A stretch of 64,000 nt of DNA from Aporrectodea caliginosa (GCA_020284085.1 JACEVL010000156.1:1-64000), one strand, 5' to 3'; shown: positions 44,301-59,300, numbered from the stretch's first letter. Notes: generated by a model not told the origin, from the sequence alone. Numbers and translations are program-made.

Positions 44301-47300
44301 GGTGACAGCCGTGTTCTTTTATTGTAACGCTGTGTATTATCCATGAAGGTTGCCTTTCTGTGCGCCAAGTCTTGTAAAATGATGAAATCTGCTATTAAAT
44401 GCAAAAAGCGGAGAGATAGAAGATAAAAGAAAGCCTGTAGGCCTATCTTATGTGGGCTGAAAATAAAGTCCCTCATTAAAATAAGCAAGTGACTGAGCAT
44501 TTCAGTCCATTATTTTGGTCGGACTTACAGTGCTATGCATTAGCACTCACTGATGCATAGAAAATTATGACATTAAACGGAATCTTTCCTAATACAAGTG
44601 CGGTATAGTGAGGACTGAGGTGTTAGCATAGTTCGGTTAGGCCATTGAGCTAACTTAAGCTACTTAAGCTAGAGTAATCTACAATAGCACCTCGTACATC
44701 ATGATTTACCATTCACTTCCCAGATGACACCAGTAGGGCCTACAGTTATGCTGCTTAGTAAGTAATCAAAAGTGAATATAAAACAAGCCTCAGGAGACAC
44801 ACTGGATCTGCTCAGCGTGTTTTGTTCATCAATACTTCGATCATAGAGCCAGCGTTTTACAGAATAAAACTCATATTTATGTTCTCGATCCTTATTGCCA
44901 TTGTAAATTGAGACTTGTTTTCGTAGAAGCGAGCATTGATGCCATGGTGTATTACCCCAGCCCTCTCCCGAAAGATAGTTAGCAATTTACTGTAAATAAA
45001 TTAGGATGATATAGATCAAATCACGCCAGATTACATTACATTAGATCAGATAAGTTAAGATTAGATTAGATTGGATTTTGCTAAGGAGGCGAATTGGACC
45101 GTGAACTTTATGCTAGGCATGGTGGAAGAATTACGTTCGGATCGCGTGACTAGTGGTCGGGTGGCTGAGGGTTTGCAACGGTGAGACAGAGATAGAAAGA
45201 CACAGAGCGACACGAATAGGCAGAGAGACAGACAGAGACAGGGAGACAGAGACAGGGAGACAGGGAGACAGAGGGAGACAGAGAGAGCAGAGAGAGAGAG
45301 AGAGATTTTGGGTGATAAGAGTCGTCTTGCAGTTTATGTGCTGACCTGACTATTTCATTATCCCGACGACAGGCATCCGTCCGTTGATGAAGTCCGGCTA
45401 CACATGCAGCAGTCGTCGCATTCAATCGACGGCGCCGTATCAACACCAAACACGGTCCATAGAAGGCATCGTTTCTTCGCCGCTCAACTAATTGGAACTT
45501 AGGGCCCGACACAAGAGGCCAGACCCCTGCGAGATTTTTATCTCTATTAGAAATATAAACGGCCCCAAGGGAGGACAGGACGGAGGGAAAGAAGAAAGAG
45601 ATGTAGAAGGGAAAAGGGAGAAGGGAGGGCGGCAGGGAGAGAGAGGAAGAAAGGACACTGCCTTTGAGCTACAGACGGAACAGAACACGAATGACTGCTA
45701 TTAAAAGAAATTAAAGAACTAGACTGTGAAAGACAAGACCAGGTGTAAGAGGAGATAGAACGAGATGAAAAGGAATAATGGAAGATGAAGGAAGATGAAG
45801 CAAATGTGTGTGTGAGTGTGAGGGCTACACGTATCGCTACTCAAACACGTATCAATAGTAAGCGCTCACTGCTAACATTACTATATTTAATATAGTCTAT
45901 ATATTAAATATAATTTAATAGGGTTGCTAAAGGTGAGAAAAACACTGCAACAGCCAAAGCATTCCCGGAAGCAGCTAGCAGAAGCAGCGCTCGTGAATAA
46001 GCTGGTGCCCTGCGCTTGGCTTTTGAGTGGCGCTTTAGAAGTCTGGATGTTACGATCTCTCTTGTCAATCAGCTTCATTAACCAGGGACTGTACGTTGTT
46101 GCGCAGCCGGCCGATCTAAAATACTACCGGTGCCTAATTTACAACAACCTTTAATTGTAGGTCAGATCAATCAGCATTAGCTAAAGGTTTGTGAAAGGTC
46201 ATGTGTCATAAAGATAGCAACACAGTTTGTGTAGCATCGAACATCGACATGAGAAGGGGCTTGGGTCAGTTGATCACAGAGAAAACATTATGAGCCACAT
46301 ATACTCACTGGTTCACCGTTTAGGTAAGATGTTCGACACGTGGAGAATTTTTATGTTTTCATGAATCATTTTCCGATTTATCTAATTGAACAAGAAATTG
46401 GAAAAGCTAAGGAAATGGAACGTACGTCAAAGAGGAGTTGGAAATAATTACTTGAATTCAAGTTTGCAAGCGTAAGCTCTCTGATCGGCCATTTTATGAT
46501 TATAAGTATGTATCTCAACATTTATATGGCAACTTTTGTATGTCTGTGTGCGCGCATAAATTATGTTAATGTGTGTGCGTGTGTGTATGTAGTTCAAGCA
46601 CAATGAAGTAAACCCATTTCTTCAAGTTTTCAGTTTGGTTAGAAAAGGCGCTCTTCCGCTAAGAAGATTACGATCTACCACATGGTAATCGTAATCGTAA
46701 ATCTCCAAACTTCTAAAGCGCCACTCGAAAACCAAGCGCAGGACACCAGCTTATTCACGAGCGCTGAGCTTTTGTGTTTGAAGTAATAAGTCCTCACAAT
46801 TAATCTGTAATAATTTTACTATGAAGTGATAAGAATTCAGAAATTCACGTCTGAAGATGCAGAAAATGAATTTCAATTAGGCTTATGGTTATAAGGTTCC
46901 CCTTTATGAAACTAGAAAGGCTGACTAGGATATGATAGCCTAAACATACTCTTTAATACTTTTACATAAATACATTCATTGATAGGCCTACCTTTGTCGA
47001 CAAGAACACACTCAGGCGTACAAACAGCAACACTTCAAGCTCGAAAGTCAGCGAGTTGGACAGCAAAAACTTTACATCACCGCAGCCATTCTTTAGGTTG
47101 CAGAAACTCTTAACAGAAAGCTAACGACTTAAAAATAGGCCTACTAATTAACCTGGTGCGGTTCTTCAACATAACAACATAATAGGACATTCTGCTCAGT
47201 TCTTCTCTGGCCTTAAGACTATACTGTTTGACCGAGGTTGGGCTGGGAGCGCTCCTGAGTAGACTGTCTTGAAGGGGCGCTATATAAAACTGCCGTAATA

Positions 47301-50300
47301 ATAATAACTATGCAAGTGAGACTTGTACCTTAACACAGGACAAGATCTCGTCAGATCAAATTCTAAATTGCCAAACTCCACGAAACTCATAGACATCAGC
47401 TTTTATAAACTTTTATGGCCGATAGATGGCCAACATAAAACTAGTCAAGAGTAACCATAAAGCATTACCGCAGCAGACTTCTGTTCAGTACCTTTGTCGA
47501 CAAGAACATACTCAACCACTCCTTCACAAACAGATATATCTAATAATACATGTATTACGCCGGAGCTTTTGCCTTCAGCGGAAGGAGTATGGCTAATCCT
47601 AGCAGACGAATTCCTCTCACGGCGGTGAAAACGACTCCTGCATCTGCTGCTACTAATTGCCTTGTCTTCCGTTTGTCATCGGATCAATCAAACCCAGCTC
47701 TGCGTCGTGGATCGTCTGATTCTACGTTTCACGCCAAAAAGCATCCTTCCCGAAGGCGAGCAGCAGACACAGGGAATCTATTTCCGGTTTTCCATTCAAG
47801 TCCAGGTTCACGTTTTGCAAGTGAGATGAGTTTTTTGATGGATGGATGTCGATGGATGTATTCAGGTGACCGATTATACTGTTTGGTGCAATGTTTGGCG
47901 TGTATCGGTGGATCGGTGGGTCGGGTGTCGGTGCTGGCCAAGGGTAGAATGGCCGAGGAACAGCAGAGATGCAGCCACAGAGAGCCAAAAGTGGGTAGAA
48001 AACACTTGTCATGCTTTGCGGATCGCCAGGAAATGTTAACTCCGGATGAAGCGATCTAACGTTAGTCAGTCGTAAACACAGCTGCTTGTTAAAGTATCGA
48101 CTAATAAAGATATAAATCCTCGTTGTAAGCACCACATTTAACTGGAAAACGCTCTCTACTAAGACATTGTCCACTGAAAGAACTGAGGTAAAATTATTAG
48201 CTATTGGTTTAGCCACTGGGTTTGCCGTTGGTTGATACATTTTCATCAGTCAAAGAATGGCTGACGGAAGAGAATTAACTAATATGTAAGACACGTAAGT
48301 TTGAGTTTTCCGCAAGTTTAATAGTGTTTCAATAAATTTAATAATTTTCACAAATAAATGTTTAAAGTGGCCAGCCTTATAATGTCTAGTGTAGGTCTAC
48401 CCTATATCTGAGTCTCTAAACAATCTTGCGGAACTTGACGGGCGACGGATCGGTTCCACTGGTAGCCCGATAAAAGCGCGCAGGACAAATGCGCGCCGAC
48501 GAAAGCGCGTATGAAAATAATTTAGAAAAGTGAAGTTTTCAAAAATGCGCACAAAATGTTACCAAGTCATCAGGGTAATTTATCATTTGAGCGTTCTTTA
48601 TTATGTACGCATTATAACATATCGTTTTATCGTTTTATTATAAATGGCGTTTTAATACCAATGTCCATGGCAACTGCCATCAGTCCAGCTTCCATTTGGA
48701 ATCTACGCAAGTATTATTTTCATCAGTCCAACTTCTGCATTCACAAAAAATATTTTCATCAATCCTACTTCTACTTTAAAAAAATTATTTAATCGATCCA
48801 ACTTCTATAAGTAAGAATTATTATCATCAATCCAACTGTTATTCAAGCAACAAAAAGATTTCATCAATCCAACTCTTATTTACCCAAGAATTGGACGCTA
48901 ATATCTGTGGTAGTAGCCTACATGTACCCATCAAGTTACGCGCTTTTGTCTTGTGCGTTTTTGTCGGGGTTGTTACCATTGCGCGTTATTGTCGGCGCGC
49001 ATTTGTCGGTGCGCTTTTGTCGGCGCGCTTTTGTCTTGCGCGCTTTTGTTACGGCGCCGCTTCCACTAGAAGATGGACTGAAACTGTATCTTGAGCGACT
49101 TCTAAGGATATGACGCGGAAGTGTAACGCAGATTGGTCCAAATACAAAAGGCAAATGTAGCAGATGGCTAAAAAATAAATAAAATTAAATAGACAAAATA
49201 AAAATAAATGAATTATATTAAAATTTATGCACACAAACAAGAGTCTGGTAAACACATCTCAATGGACTGTGGCCTACCTGAAGGCTGACATTGACATGAA
49301 ACAGGAGCAAGACAGCGTATCTCTCTGACGTTTACACGTCCGGCAATGACAACAGGCGAAGCCCGATCGTGCAACAGAATTTTGAATCTGATTCTTCCAT
49401 CGGCAGGAAACCAATGAAGTGTCTCCCGCATATTATTTGATACGTGTGTGAAACACTTTAGGTTGCCCTACTGACAACAACAAAAGCAACGCCATAATTA
49501 CTATTTGAACAATATTTATCTGTGACAAATGAAGAACGTCTGCGTCATTGCATCCAGGTTCGCTATTAAGTCACAAGACTCAAATTTAGCATGACCTATT
49601 GTTATAGGTCTATTCTTAACTTTATTCATTCATTCATTCATTCATTTCAGATATTTATATAGCGCCCCTTCAAGATTTCTACTCAGAGGCGCTCCCGACT
49701 ACAGCGCGGACACTGAATCGGAGTTTCACGCCGAAGCGCATGAGCAATTAGTGAAGGACTTGCCCAGGGTCCCTACGCGGCGGCTTGAGGTAGATTCGAA
49801 CCCGCAACCCTCCGGCTGCAAGGCACCAAATATACCCCTTGAGGTGGATTCGAACCCGCAACCCTCCGGTTGCAAGGCACCGAACATACCCCTACACCAC
49901 CGCGCCCCAAAACTAAAAATCCTGGCTATTCTATTCAACCTACACTACGTCTGTACGTTGCAGTCTGCGAGGTCCTGGTCGCCTTTTCACGTAGGCCACT
50001 TCACTCCCTACGTAACAAATCTCTCAGGCCCTAAACTTCTAGGGCCTTGTATCGATACCTAAATTACACCAAAAATCATGACCTCCTAATTTAACGTTAC
50101 GAAAGCACATTGCAACATTGCTGCATGAGTCTAGTATTTTGTATGATGCATAACAGCTTCCAAGTTTTTGTGTCTACGTTTTAAACATTTTCGGGCACAG
50201 TGCCAATGGGACAACTTACACAGGGGACAACGATTATCCACCTAAACAAGCAGGGCTATTCGGAGTCTCTGATGCCTGAGGGATTCGTTAAATTGCTAAC

Positions 50301-53300
50301 TCAGCCCGAATGTACACAAACAGTCTCTTGTTTGTGTACATTCAGTAGGTACCACATACAGACAACTCGTTCAAGTATAGTAATTGCAACAAGTGGAAGG
50401 ATATAGTTCTAGTCAGACGCTCATATAATCACCCACCCCCGTGAAAGTATAGCATGCGCCGGAGAAGCAGTGGCAACAAACAGATCCCAAAGCTTCGTCC
50501 AATTACCGCGATTGCCATGAGTTGCTGTATTGACAACACCGTACACGCGTGGAATGCATACACACAGTTAAAACGGATGTTGCGCCGAACTTTGTTGTTG
50601 GCTCCCTCTGCCGCCAAAGCGGCGCATCCTACTAAGCAATGCATTGGATGCCAATCCGCTGGGAATGATGGCGACGGGCATTGGAAGCGAGATCTTCTTA
50701 TTTCGTCGTCATCCGTCGACACATCCAGTCAACAAAGATGAAAAGGACGAGTAGGCAGAGAAACAAACGAAGAGCATGAGAGGAAGGAAGGGAGAGAGGG
50801 AGGCATACGAGGAGGAGGAGGTCTGACAGCGGCCAGATCTCGGGAAATCAGTCTTCGGAGCGCGGCTGATGACGGTGATTTGACGAGCATGTTAGGAAAA
50901 GCCTTCGCTTCAGATCGGTTTAAGTTTGGCGATGGGACGGCCAGATTGCATTTCACTATCTGTCGTATTGTACGTCTGGGAGAAATCAGCTCAGTCTTCG
51001 ATTTATCTCAGCTGCTCTGCCAGTGACACTTTCATCAGCAGCAGAAGAACTGAAGGCCAATCAATTCCCTCTCTCTCTCTGTTCAATTGAGATGAAGCCT
51101 ATGGCGTCAATTCTCATTCAACGGGATATGCTGTGAACACATGGCAGACAGACAGCTATGAGTGAGTGATTCACGGCACGTCTCAAGATTGTTATCCACA
51201 CGTCAAATATTGAATGGGTGCTAACGGCACGTTCAAATTTAGTCAATCACTGATAGATTCTTGAATGAAAACCACAGCGTAGGGGTTGTTTACATATTCG
51301 TGTCGATTTGTAACTCTATCCTAAATGTTTCCGTTAGCAAAAGACACGTAAGACTTGAACGGTAGCCTATCAATTTGATACGCTTGATTGAAAGAAGGCT
51401 TTCATTCTGGTATTGGTTTGTTCAGGTAAGATAATTAATCGTTCATTGCATGCACAACCAATCTTTCAGGTGATAAATTCCTAAACAAGCTCAAGCCAGC
51501 AAACGGACAAATTTCTGTGTGCGGTGGAGTAAAAGACTTGGCAACTAAGAGTTCGTGATTTGTCGCTTAACTTCATTTCGAATTCAACTGGAGACAGACA
51601 GACACACGCAGAGGGAGAGAGAGGCGGAGAGAGACAGAGACAGAGACAGAGAGTCCGCAATCAGTTTTGGTCAGACAGAAGCAGCATTCTACTTGTTCAC
51701 TTCCTCATTACATGATTCATGACTAGGCCTGAAGTGTTCTTTCTGCGCATCATAAATGCCATTGTTTGATAATAATAATAATAATTATTGGCTCTTTTGT
51801 TCAACACGATGGAACGGGAACCTTTAACGCCGTTCTGTAGTTTCTTAGAGCCTGAGAGACTTTTTCTACCTCGGGCGAAAAATAATGATAAAAAAATGAT
51901 AATACCCCGGGTAATAATAATAATAGGCCTAATAACAGCAGCAGCAGCAACAACAACAACTTCTAATGCGCCGTAACACAGCCGTGCCGTAACAAGAACA
52001 CCGACACAACAGAACTGCTGTGTTTGCCTTAGTGTTCTTATATCTCCGCTGCAGCGCTCCTCTTCCTTGCAGCGTCTCTCAGTTTTGGCTTCAGTCAACA
52101 TATTATTAAGTGCATCGTTGTCTAAGACTTTGTCATCGTCGGCTCAGGTTGTCTTCTAAAAGAAGCCACTTCCGCTTACGTCTTCGATCGCGATCCCGTT
52201 ACAGGTGAATTTTTAATGTGACGGAGATTTCTTTCAGAGACTTCCGACGGATGTTAACGATTGTGTTGCATAGAATCAAAGGTGCATTGATTTCTGGTGT
52301 TGTTTTTTTATCAAGGGTTACAAGTACATTATCAGTGAAGAAGGATGTTATCAGATCAGAACTGATGAAGTGATGCAGAAGATGTGCTTGCCAGGTAACA
52401 TTTCACCTGTAGAACATTATCTTATTGTGATTTATAATTGACGTCCGTTGCATCAGCTCAGATACCCTAAGTTTCGGAAGGGGAACCTTTAAACACAGCT
52501 CTGGCCCACGCAGTCACCAAAACTCCCCCAAAACGTCACCACGTAACCCATGTTCTCAAATCACTTCATTAGCTGAAAAGCCCCTCAGCTCATCCATTAC
52601 AATATTGGATATCTTACCTACAACGCCCTTCAAACCTCTCAACCAACAAAAGCATTGTGCCATATTCTGTATGGCTTTAAAAGAAACATATCTACTGCTG
52701 CTTCTAATGCAAACATTGAACTTTACGTTGAGCATGCTACCAGTACTACCGATTTACCTGATTTAGGCCTACACACAATTCAGCTAATGGACCCCTATTA
52801 TGTAGTTTTTGGCTCCACACGGTCTCACTTAGTCTCCTCAGGATTCCATCTTATGGCCTCTACTCCATATTATCTACACCGATGATTTAAGCCAGGTCCG
52901 TTTATTTGTATCTGAGTTTAGATTATGCTCCCACGCCCGTCCATGCACAACTGTAGAGACCATTTCCCTAGTAGAGAAACTGTTGCAGCCATCGGAGGCA
53001 TTCTGTGCCTGGATATCGTTCTATCGCCTCCGGTTGAATCCAGGAAAAATCCAGAAAAAATCCAGGAAAAGCCTATTTATCTGGCTTGATAGCCGTGAAC
53101 AGATCGGTGAAATCGATCTGGATAAATTATTTGCAACATCGCTTCCCTGATTTTCACTGTGTGGTCTGTGTGTGACCTTGGACAGGCAATTGACCTTTTC
53201 AAAGCATCTGAGAAGAGTAGGGTACACGTGCTTTCACCACATTCGTACTATAGGACGTTCATTTATAACTCAAGTCGATACAACCCTAATGCAATCGTAT

Positions 53301-56300
53301 GCACCAGGGTTGATAATGGCAATACTCTGTATGTAATGTAACCCTCTTGTCCTCATTAACCAACTCCAATCTATCTTAAACGCTGTGGCCCATCTCATTG
53401 GATGTGTACCTAGGTTAGGGCATAGCCGCATATATCCAGACATCGTAGGCGTTCTGCACGTGGACGTCATCCTACCGCCTCCGGTTGAGTCCAGGGAAAT
53501 ATAAAGCCCAGTTTATCTGTCTTGATAGCTGTGGGCAGATCGGTAAAATCGATCTGGCTGATTGGCACCATCGCTTTTCTGGTTTATCATACTACTGTCT
53601 GTGTGTGACCTTGGACAGGCAATTGACCTTCTCAAACAATGTGAGAATAGAAGAGCGAACGTGCTTTCACCAGATTCGTACAATAGGACGTTCATTTATT
53701 ACTCAAGACCCTAATTTATTCATATGAATCAGGGTTGATAATGGCAGTACTCTTTATGTAATGTTGACTCTTGTCCTCATTAAACAACTGCAATCTATCT
53801 TAAACTATGTGGCTTGTCTCATTCCTAGGTTAGGGCATGTATCCAGTTTCACACAGGAAGAATTGCACTGTGTGTACAGCCGCTTTGAGTCTAAGATCTC
53901 CTCTTATCTAATCTCTGGAAGTTGCGTGTAGCCTATCCTGCTCATCCATTTCTACGACTTCTCCGCTCAGCTGCACATGATGATTTGGTTGTTCCCCAGG
54001 CCCGAATGTTTATGGTTCAGCATAAAAGCTTCGCATTGGTTGGTCCAACTGTCTGTGGAATAGGTTGTCTAACATTTTACAACATTCCCTGGTTTTTCTT
54101 TATCTCTATTCCTCATGCGCTTGAAAACCAATCTGAATCTGTTCGATCTTGCTTTCCTGTCTCTAGGTGTGGGGCTCCTCTGGTCAGTCTGCTTTGAAGA
54201 AGCGCTATATAAATCTGCGATTGCATTTACAAGCATTAGCTAGTGCAAGGAAATGAGACGTCCTTTTAATGTAATCTATGCGCAACTGTCTTTCAATTTG
54301 CAAAGAAAATCGAAATGCCTCCAGCTCTCTTTGGGATCGCCTTTACCTCTGATCTATTTTAACGTGGCTTGGTCTAATTCACTTGTATCTTTGAAATGTT
54401 TCAAATATGAAATTATTATACCTAGCCTATGACTGGTTAGATGAATTTCGATTAAATGAGTCAATAGACTACAGTAATATATGAAAGTACGAAACTGCGG
54501 AGCCGCAGGAAAGAAATTTCATGGAAGTAGACTATGCAGTAGGGTGGTCTAAAACATTTGGGGGAAAGGTCGAGGTTGGAACCTATGACAGACGTTCATC
54601 TATTGAAAAACTAAAATACTGAAAATTTGAGCCAATCTTAACCATATTTAGGAGTTGCACAAGTCAACCAAAAATATCTCATGCATATTTTAATCATACG
54701 TCACTGCGCCTTGATGGCAGAAAACAAACATCGGGACAAGGACATGATAATTTTCGTATTCACAGTTTCAGCATTTAAAATCTGTGATGAAATAGTATTT
54801 TATTTACGCAAAATTCAGGTTTTAGACCGAAAATAACGTCTGAAATGTTTTGATTTGTCATCGTTGTTATCGTTTCCGCACTGGTAGAACCAGTCTCCAA
54901 ACCGTCTTCTACGAGTCAGAAAATTGATGGCGATGCCCATTAACGACTTATAGCAAATACGGTTTCTGATCTTCGTCATTTGTCAGGATTGAGTTGTAAT
55001 CCTGGATTAGCTTTACATCTCTCTTCTCAGTGGCGTTGAATAGAACAGTGATTCAAAGGCACGTCCCAAACTTCATGGTCTAGAGATTGGGTAGTAGCAG
55101 CCAATAGATGCGGTGCTTTCCTGTTAGTGACTTTAGATCAATCCAACGCTGCTGCTATCTGCTAAGTCACAAAGGGTCTTTTTCTGAGCTGTTTATCAGA
55201 TGGTTGTTGTTTTTCATCCTCTTTGATAGACTACCACAATCTAAGTCACTGTCTTTCTCAGATGTGTCCTTATCACTGCTGCTTTGTTAGAACTTCCATA
55301 TCATTCTTTGATCTCTCGTGACGCTCTTCTTCAGCTTTTGCTTTAATAAATTTCTTTTCCATTTTCTGAATAAAAACTCTATCTTTTCCTGCCATGTAAA
55401 CCCTCGACCTTCTCTCTAAGCAACTAGGAAAGCTCAGTCTCTGAAATCTTGATAACCTGTGAGCGTCCTGATGAGCTATGTCAAACATTCTGTCAATGCT
55501 TTTAAGAAAATTCCTTCTCACTTTTTTCTGAGTTACAGTTTGACAGCTGATTGACAGTTCATTAGCCTCTGCCACTCAGAATGAACCGTCAGCAGATGTT
55601 TGACAATATTGTGAAAGTGAGCAGTTGGTATGCCTGCCTTTCCTCAAACCTCCAAACCGTTGCGCTGGCGCTCTGTCTTAGTGTCTGCTTCAGTTTCTGG
55701 CGGTGATAAAGATATATACGGACATTGCATCACGTAGCAAGGGTAGCTAGTCTTGTTGCACTGAGTGATAGTGGCAGCAGTAGGGCCAACCCGCCAGATT
55801 TGAACCTGAGATCTGTGGTAGCCATAATCACAGTTAATTACTCTAGCAAGCTGAGATCTGAAAGCATTATGATGCATCATTCTCAATATTAGCAAACTAA
55901 ATGTCATAATATACAGAAATACCAACATTATTCAATTATAATCAACAACATTTAATGAATAACCACCTACGGCTAATAAAATAGTAAATTAATCTTTAGC
56001 TAATAAATTTGGTTTGTGAATTAGGCTATTCACTAGCATGTTGGCCGAATTATATTTTTGTCAAATATAATACCAAATTTACTATATTGAATGTAGTAAT
56101 ATATAAAGAAGATTAATGATTAAGAAGTCATAATAGGAGTTACAAGAAGTAGTTAAAATATACGTCATGCCTTAGCCATTGACTTAAGTAGACATCAAGC
56201 GCCCTAATATCACTCATGCATTCCAATCAAACCAAAAAGAAAGTAGCCTAAGTGGATATAATTAATAAACTGCAGTTATTAAAGTGAGCATATTATAGGT

Positions 56301-59300
56301 AAACACGTGGAAGAAGAGTAAAGTATGCGGAATTTTGCAGATGACCCTTCCCAGAGTGCATAAAACTTTCAATCGCTTGTGCAACCCCTAGATATTCTCA
56401 AATTTTGATAATTGCGCCTATATTAATTTGTACAGTGGAATGATTTGGCATCTTCCCGTATTCAGAAAATGAGCCTTTGTTGCCGTATAGTCATGGACCA
56501 CCCTAATATATACAGTTAGCCTACCTATACTTCATCATCTACGTCAGTAGGAGCGCGGCTTATTTGTAAAAGCCAATAGGTAAAGCAAGAGACAGGACCT
56601 AAGGACAGACAGTATGCGACGCCAATTGCAAGTAGTCATTGACATGCAATTTGTCATTATAGAGCATCGTCGGCGTTTTGTCTAATTAATAAAGTCTGTG
56701 CTTCAACTTTTGTTCTGTTCGTAATTGGAATCCCGATGTTTTATGTAAAATTGACAAGTCGTTTATGAAGTCATATAGCCTGTAAAGAAAGTTTCACCGT
56801 TTTTGTTGTTTACAGGAAAGATGCTTTATTTAGATTTGTGAGCGCAACTCTGAATATTTTAAATGCATTCAGTGTAACTTTTTAGATATTATCATAATCT
56901 GCCTCCATTTTATGTAGTTTTGACCTTGAAGCTGGAACAAAACCGTATTTGTATTTTAATTAGTATTAGCTATCAGTCTTTAACTTAAAACACGTCTGTT
57001 TTTAGAGCAAATCTGGTGTCATTTTGTGTTATGTTTGCTTAGAGGAGGCAGAGTTTCTAGGACAGTACATCCTGGGAACTAACATTCCAGTTGGAATGTG
57101 GCAGATTACAAGTCCCTTCAATTTGACTACAAGAACGACTGTCATTCAGGAGAACTGTGTACCGATATCAGAAGAGATCTACATGTCCAAAGGAGGTTAG
57201 TACCGTACAGTACAACTTATACAGTCAACATTTGTATGTAGACATAAAAGAGCGACACGATTGATAGTTTATTAACACATTTTTCCATAGTGGGAAATAT
57301 ATGCACTAAGGCAGACCAACTTAGACCAGTGCTGTCCAACACGCGGCTCGCGGTGTGATTTTAAGTGGCCCGTACGAGCTTGCAAAAGCGAAAGACAAAG
57401 TCACTGGCCTACTTGCATAGCTATTCGTTCGTAACTTGGCTAATCATTTGAAAATGTGGGCACAAAATCCAGTTCTCACGATGCATTAAACTTGTTTAAA
57501 GTTTTAATGAAGCTAATAATTGTCAATAACTTTAAGTCTTTTGAGTTTGCTTTTGAGTTTACTGGTGCGGCCCTCGGCTTCAAGAATAATTTCTGCGGTG
57601 GTCCATGATGCCCATAAGGTTGGACAGCACTTAACTAGACATTGCCTGACCCCACATTGAAAATTGGCTGAACGCTGTCGAATGACTTTGAAGGAAGAAC
57701 GCAAGAAGAATAAAAAAATTTGAAAGGCAGTCTGAAAGATGGATCATAATAAAAAAAATGCTTCTGCTGCTCTGTAAGACGGAGAGAGGGAAACGACAGA
57801 GACCAAGACAGAAATCAAATCTGATTGCATGTCTGTTAACATGACATTCGTCTTCGTATTTCCGACCATTTCGTGATGATGGCTCTGTGACTTGACGTGA
57901 GCCCAATGGAGACGACGGAAAGTCTAAAGATTCAGCAACCTGATCAGGTTTTCACGCATATTGTTCTCAGACAACGAAAAAGCACAGAACAGATGCGTCT
58001 AGTCACAGAACTGCGAAAACCACGCAATACAAAGTACCGTATTCATTTCGGAACACGCATTAGGTCTTTAAACGAGACCGTTTAAATAATAGTAATAATG
58101 ATCTTCGTTTAACAATTCCAACTCACAAACAGCAGTAAGATCGCATGATATAGTAGTAACAGATGATAGCAAGTTGAAGAGGAGTCGAATTTAACTGTAC
58201 GCAGCCTGCAAGGCGCCCATCTGACCAGCTGATAATTTTATACAGTCACCCCTTAGGGAGGCTGAGTCAACCTTATGGGGTTAGCGGGTATCGAACCCGC
58301 GTCCTTCTGATATTCGCGCTAGAGTGTTACATTCAACCATCTCCCCGCCCCGTTTACCACTTTCGGTTTTGAATTCGTTTGAAACGATACGTGTTTTTTA
58401 TAACGTTTTTGCTAACGACGACTAGGCTAAAATGGTGAATAAAATCTACCAGCTCAAAACTCGTGCACGAATTTTCTGAGCTATGTCCAAAGTGTTGCTG
58501 CCATTTGTGATACCAATAGGCAATAACAATACTATCGTTACTATCCATGGACAGACCAGAAGCAACGACTTGAAAAATATCAAACGACGCTATTAATGTG
58601 CATGTTCAACAGTTGAAGAACAAACGAAAAAAGCGCAGGAGCATAATTATTCACTGTATATCACCTCTACGTAGACATACGTACAGAATGGCTGCAAAAA
58701 CTACAAATTAAAATGGTTGTCAAGCTTTGTCATTGAAGTCTTGTATCATTCGCATAACATGCGTCTGTGTGCTTTAAGTGGAATGTCCTCTTCCCATTTT
58801 CTGGGATATCACTTACACACGAATGAAACTGGCTAGGTCAAAACTATGGGACAGGGTTTTAGCGCTGAAGAATGTCCTCACAAGCATACATGTATACATT
58901 GCATATATGTACATACACATACTTAGACACATAATTATGCACCTCGACGCAGACGTACATAGATATAACAGTCACATAGACAGACAAACCAACAGACAGA
59001 TAAATGTACTAACAGAGAGAGAGATATATATAATTTATTCATGCATGAACAATACCATTGTACTCTCACATGCATTAGATGTGAATGCAGTGAATTGAGT
59101 TATAAGTCAGAGTGCGTGTGGTGCTGCAGTGGTTGCGGTCATGCGTTGTGCTATGGTTGGCACCTGCGTCCTTATGAAGATGGGAAAGGCCTCCAGTTGA
59201 CTCCAGTTGCATGCCTAGCCTCGAGCAGGAAACGAAAGATGACTACGGCGACGACGCTATTAGATAATGGATCCAGACGGAGGAGCTGCGTGTCGTCGGT

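Noticed and set aside
47550..48059. 169-codon plus-strand ORF
   Set aside because: No domain, no signal peptide and no splice context; it overlaps a better minus-strand candidate and may be chance.
58277..58351. Functional tRNA gene
   Set aside because: The T-arm is perfect, but the acceptor is mismatched and there is no proper anticodon arm, so it is listed only as tRNA-like.
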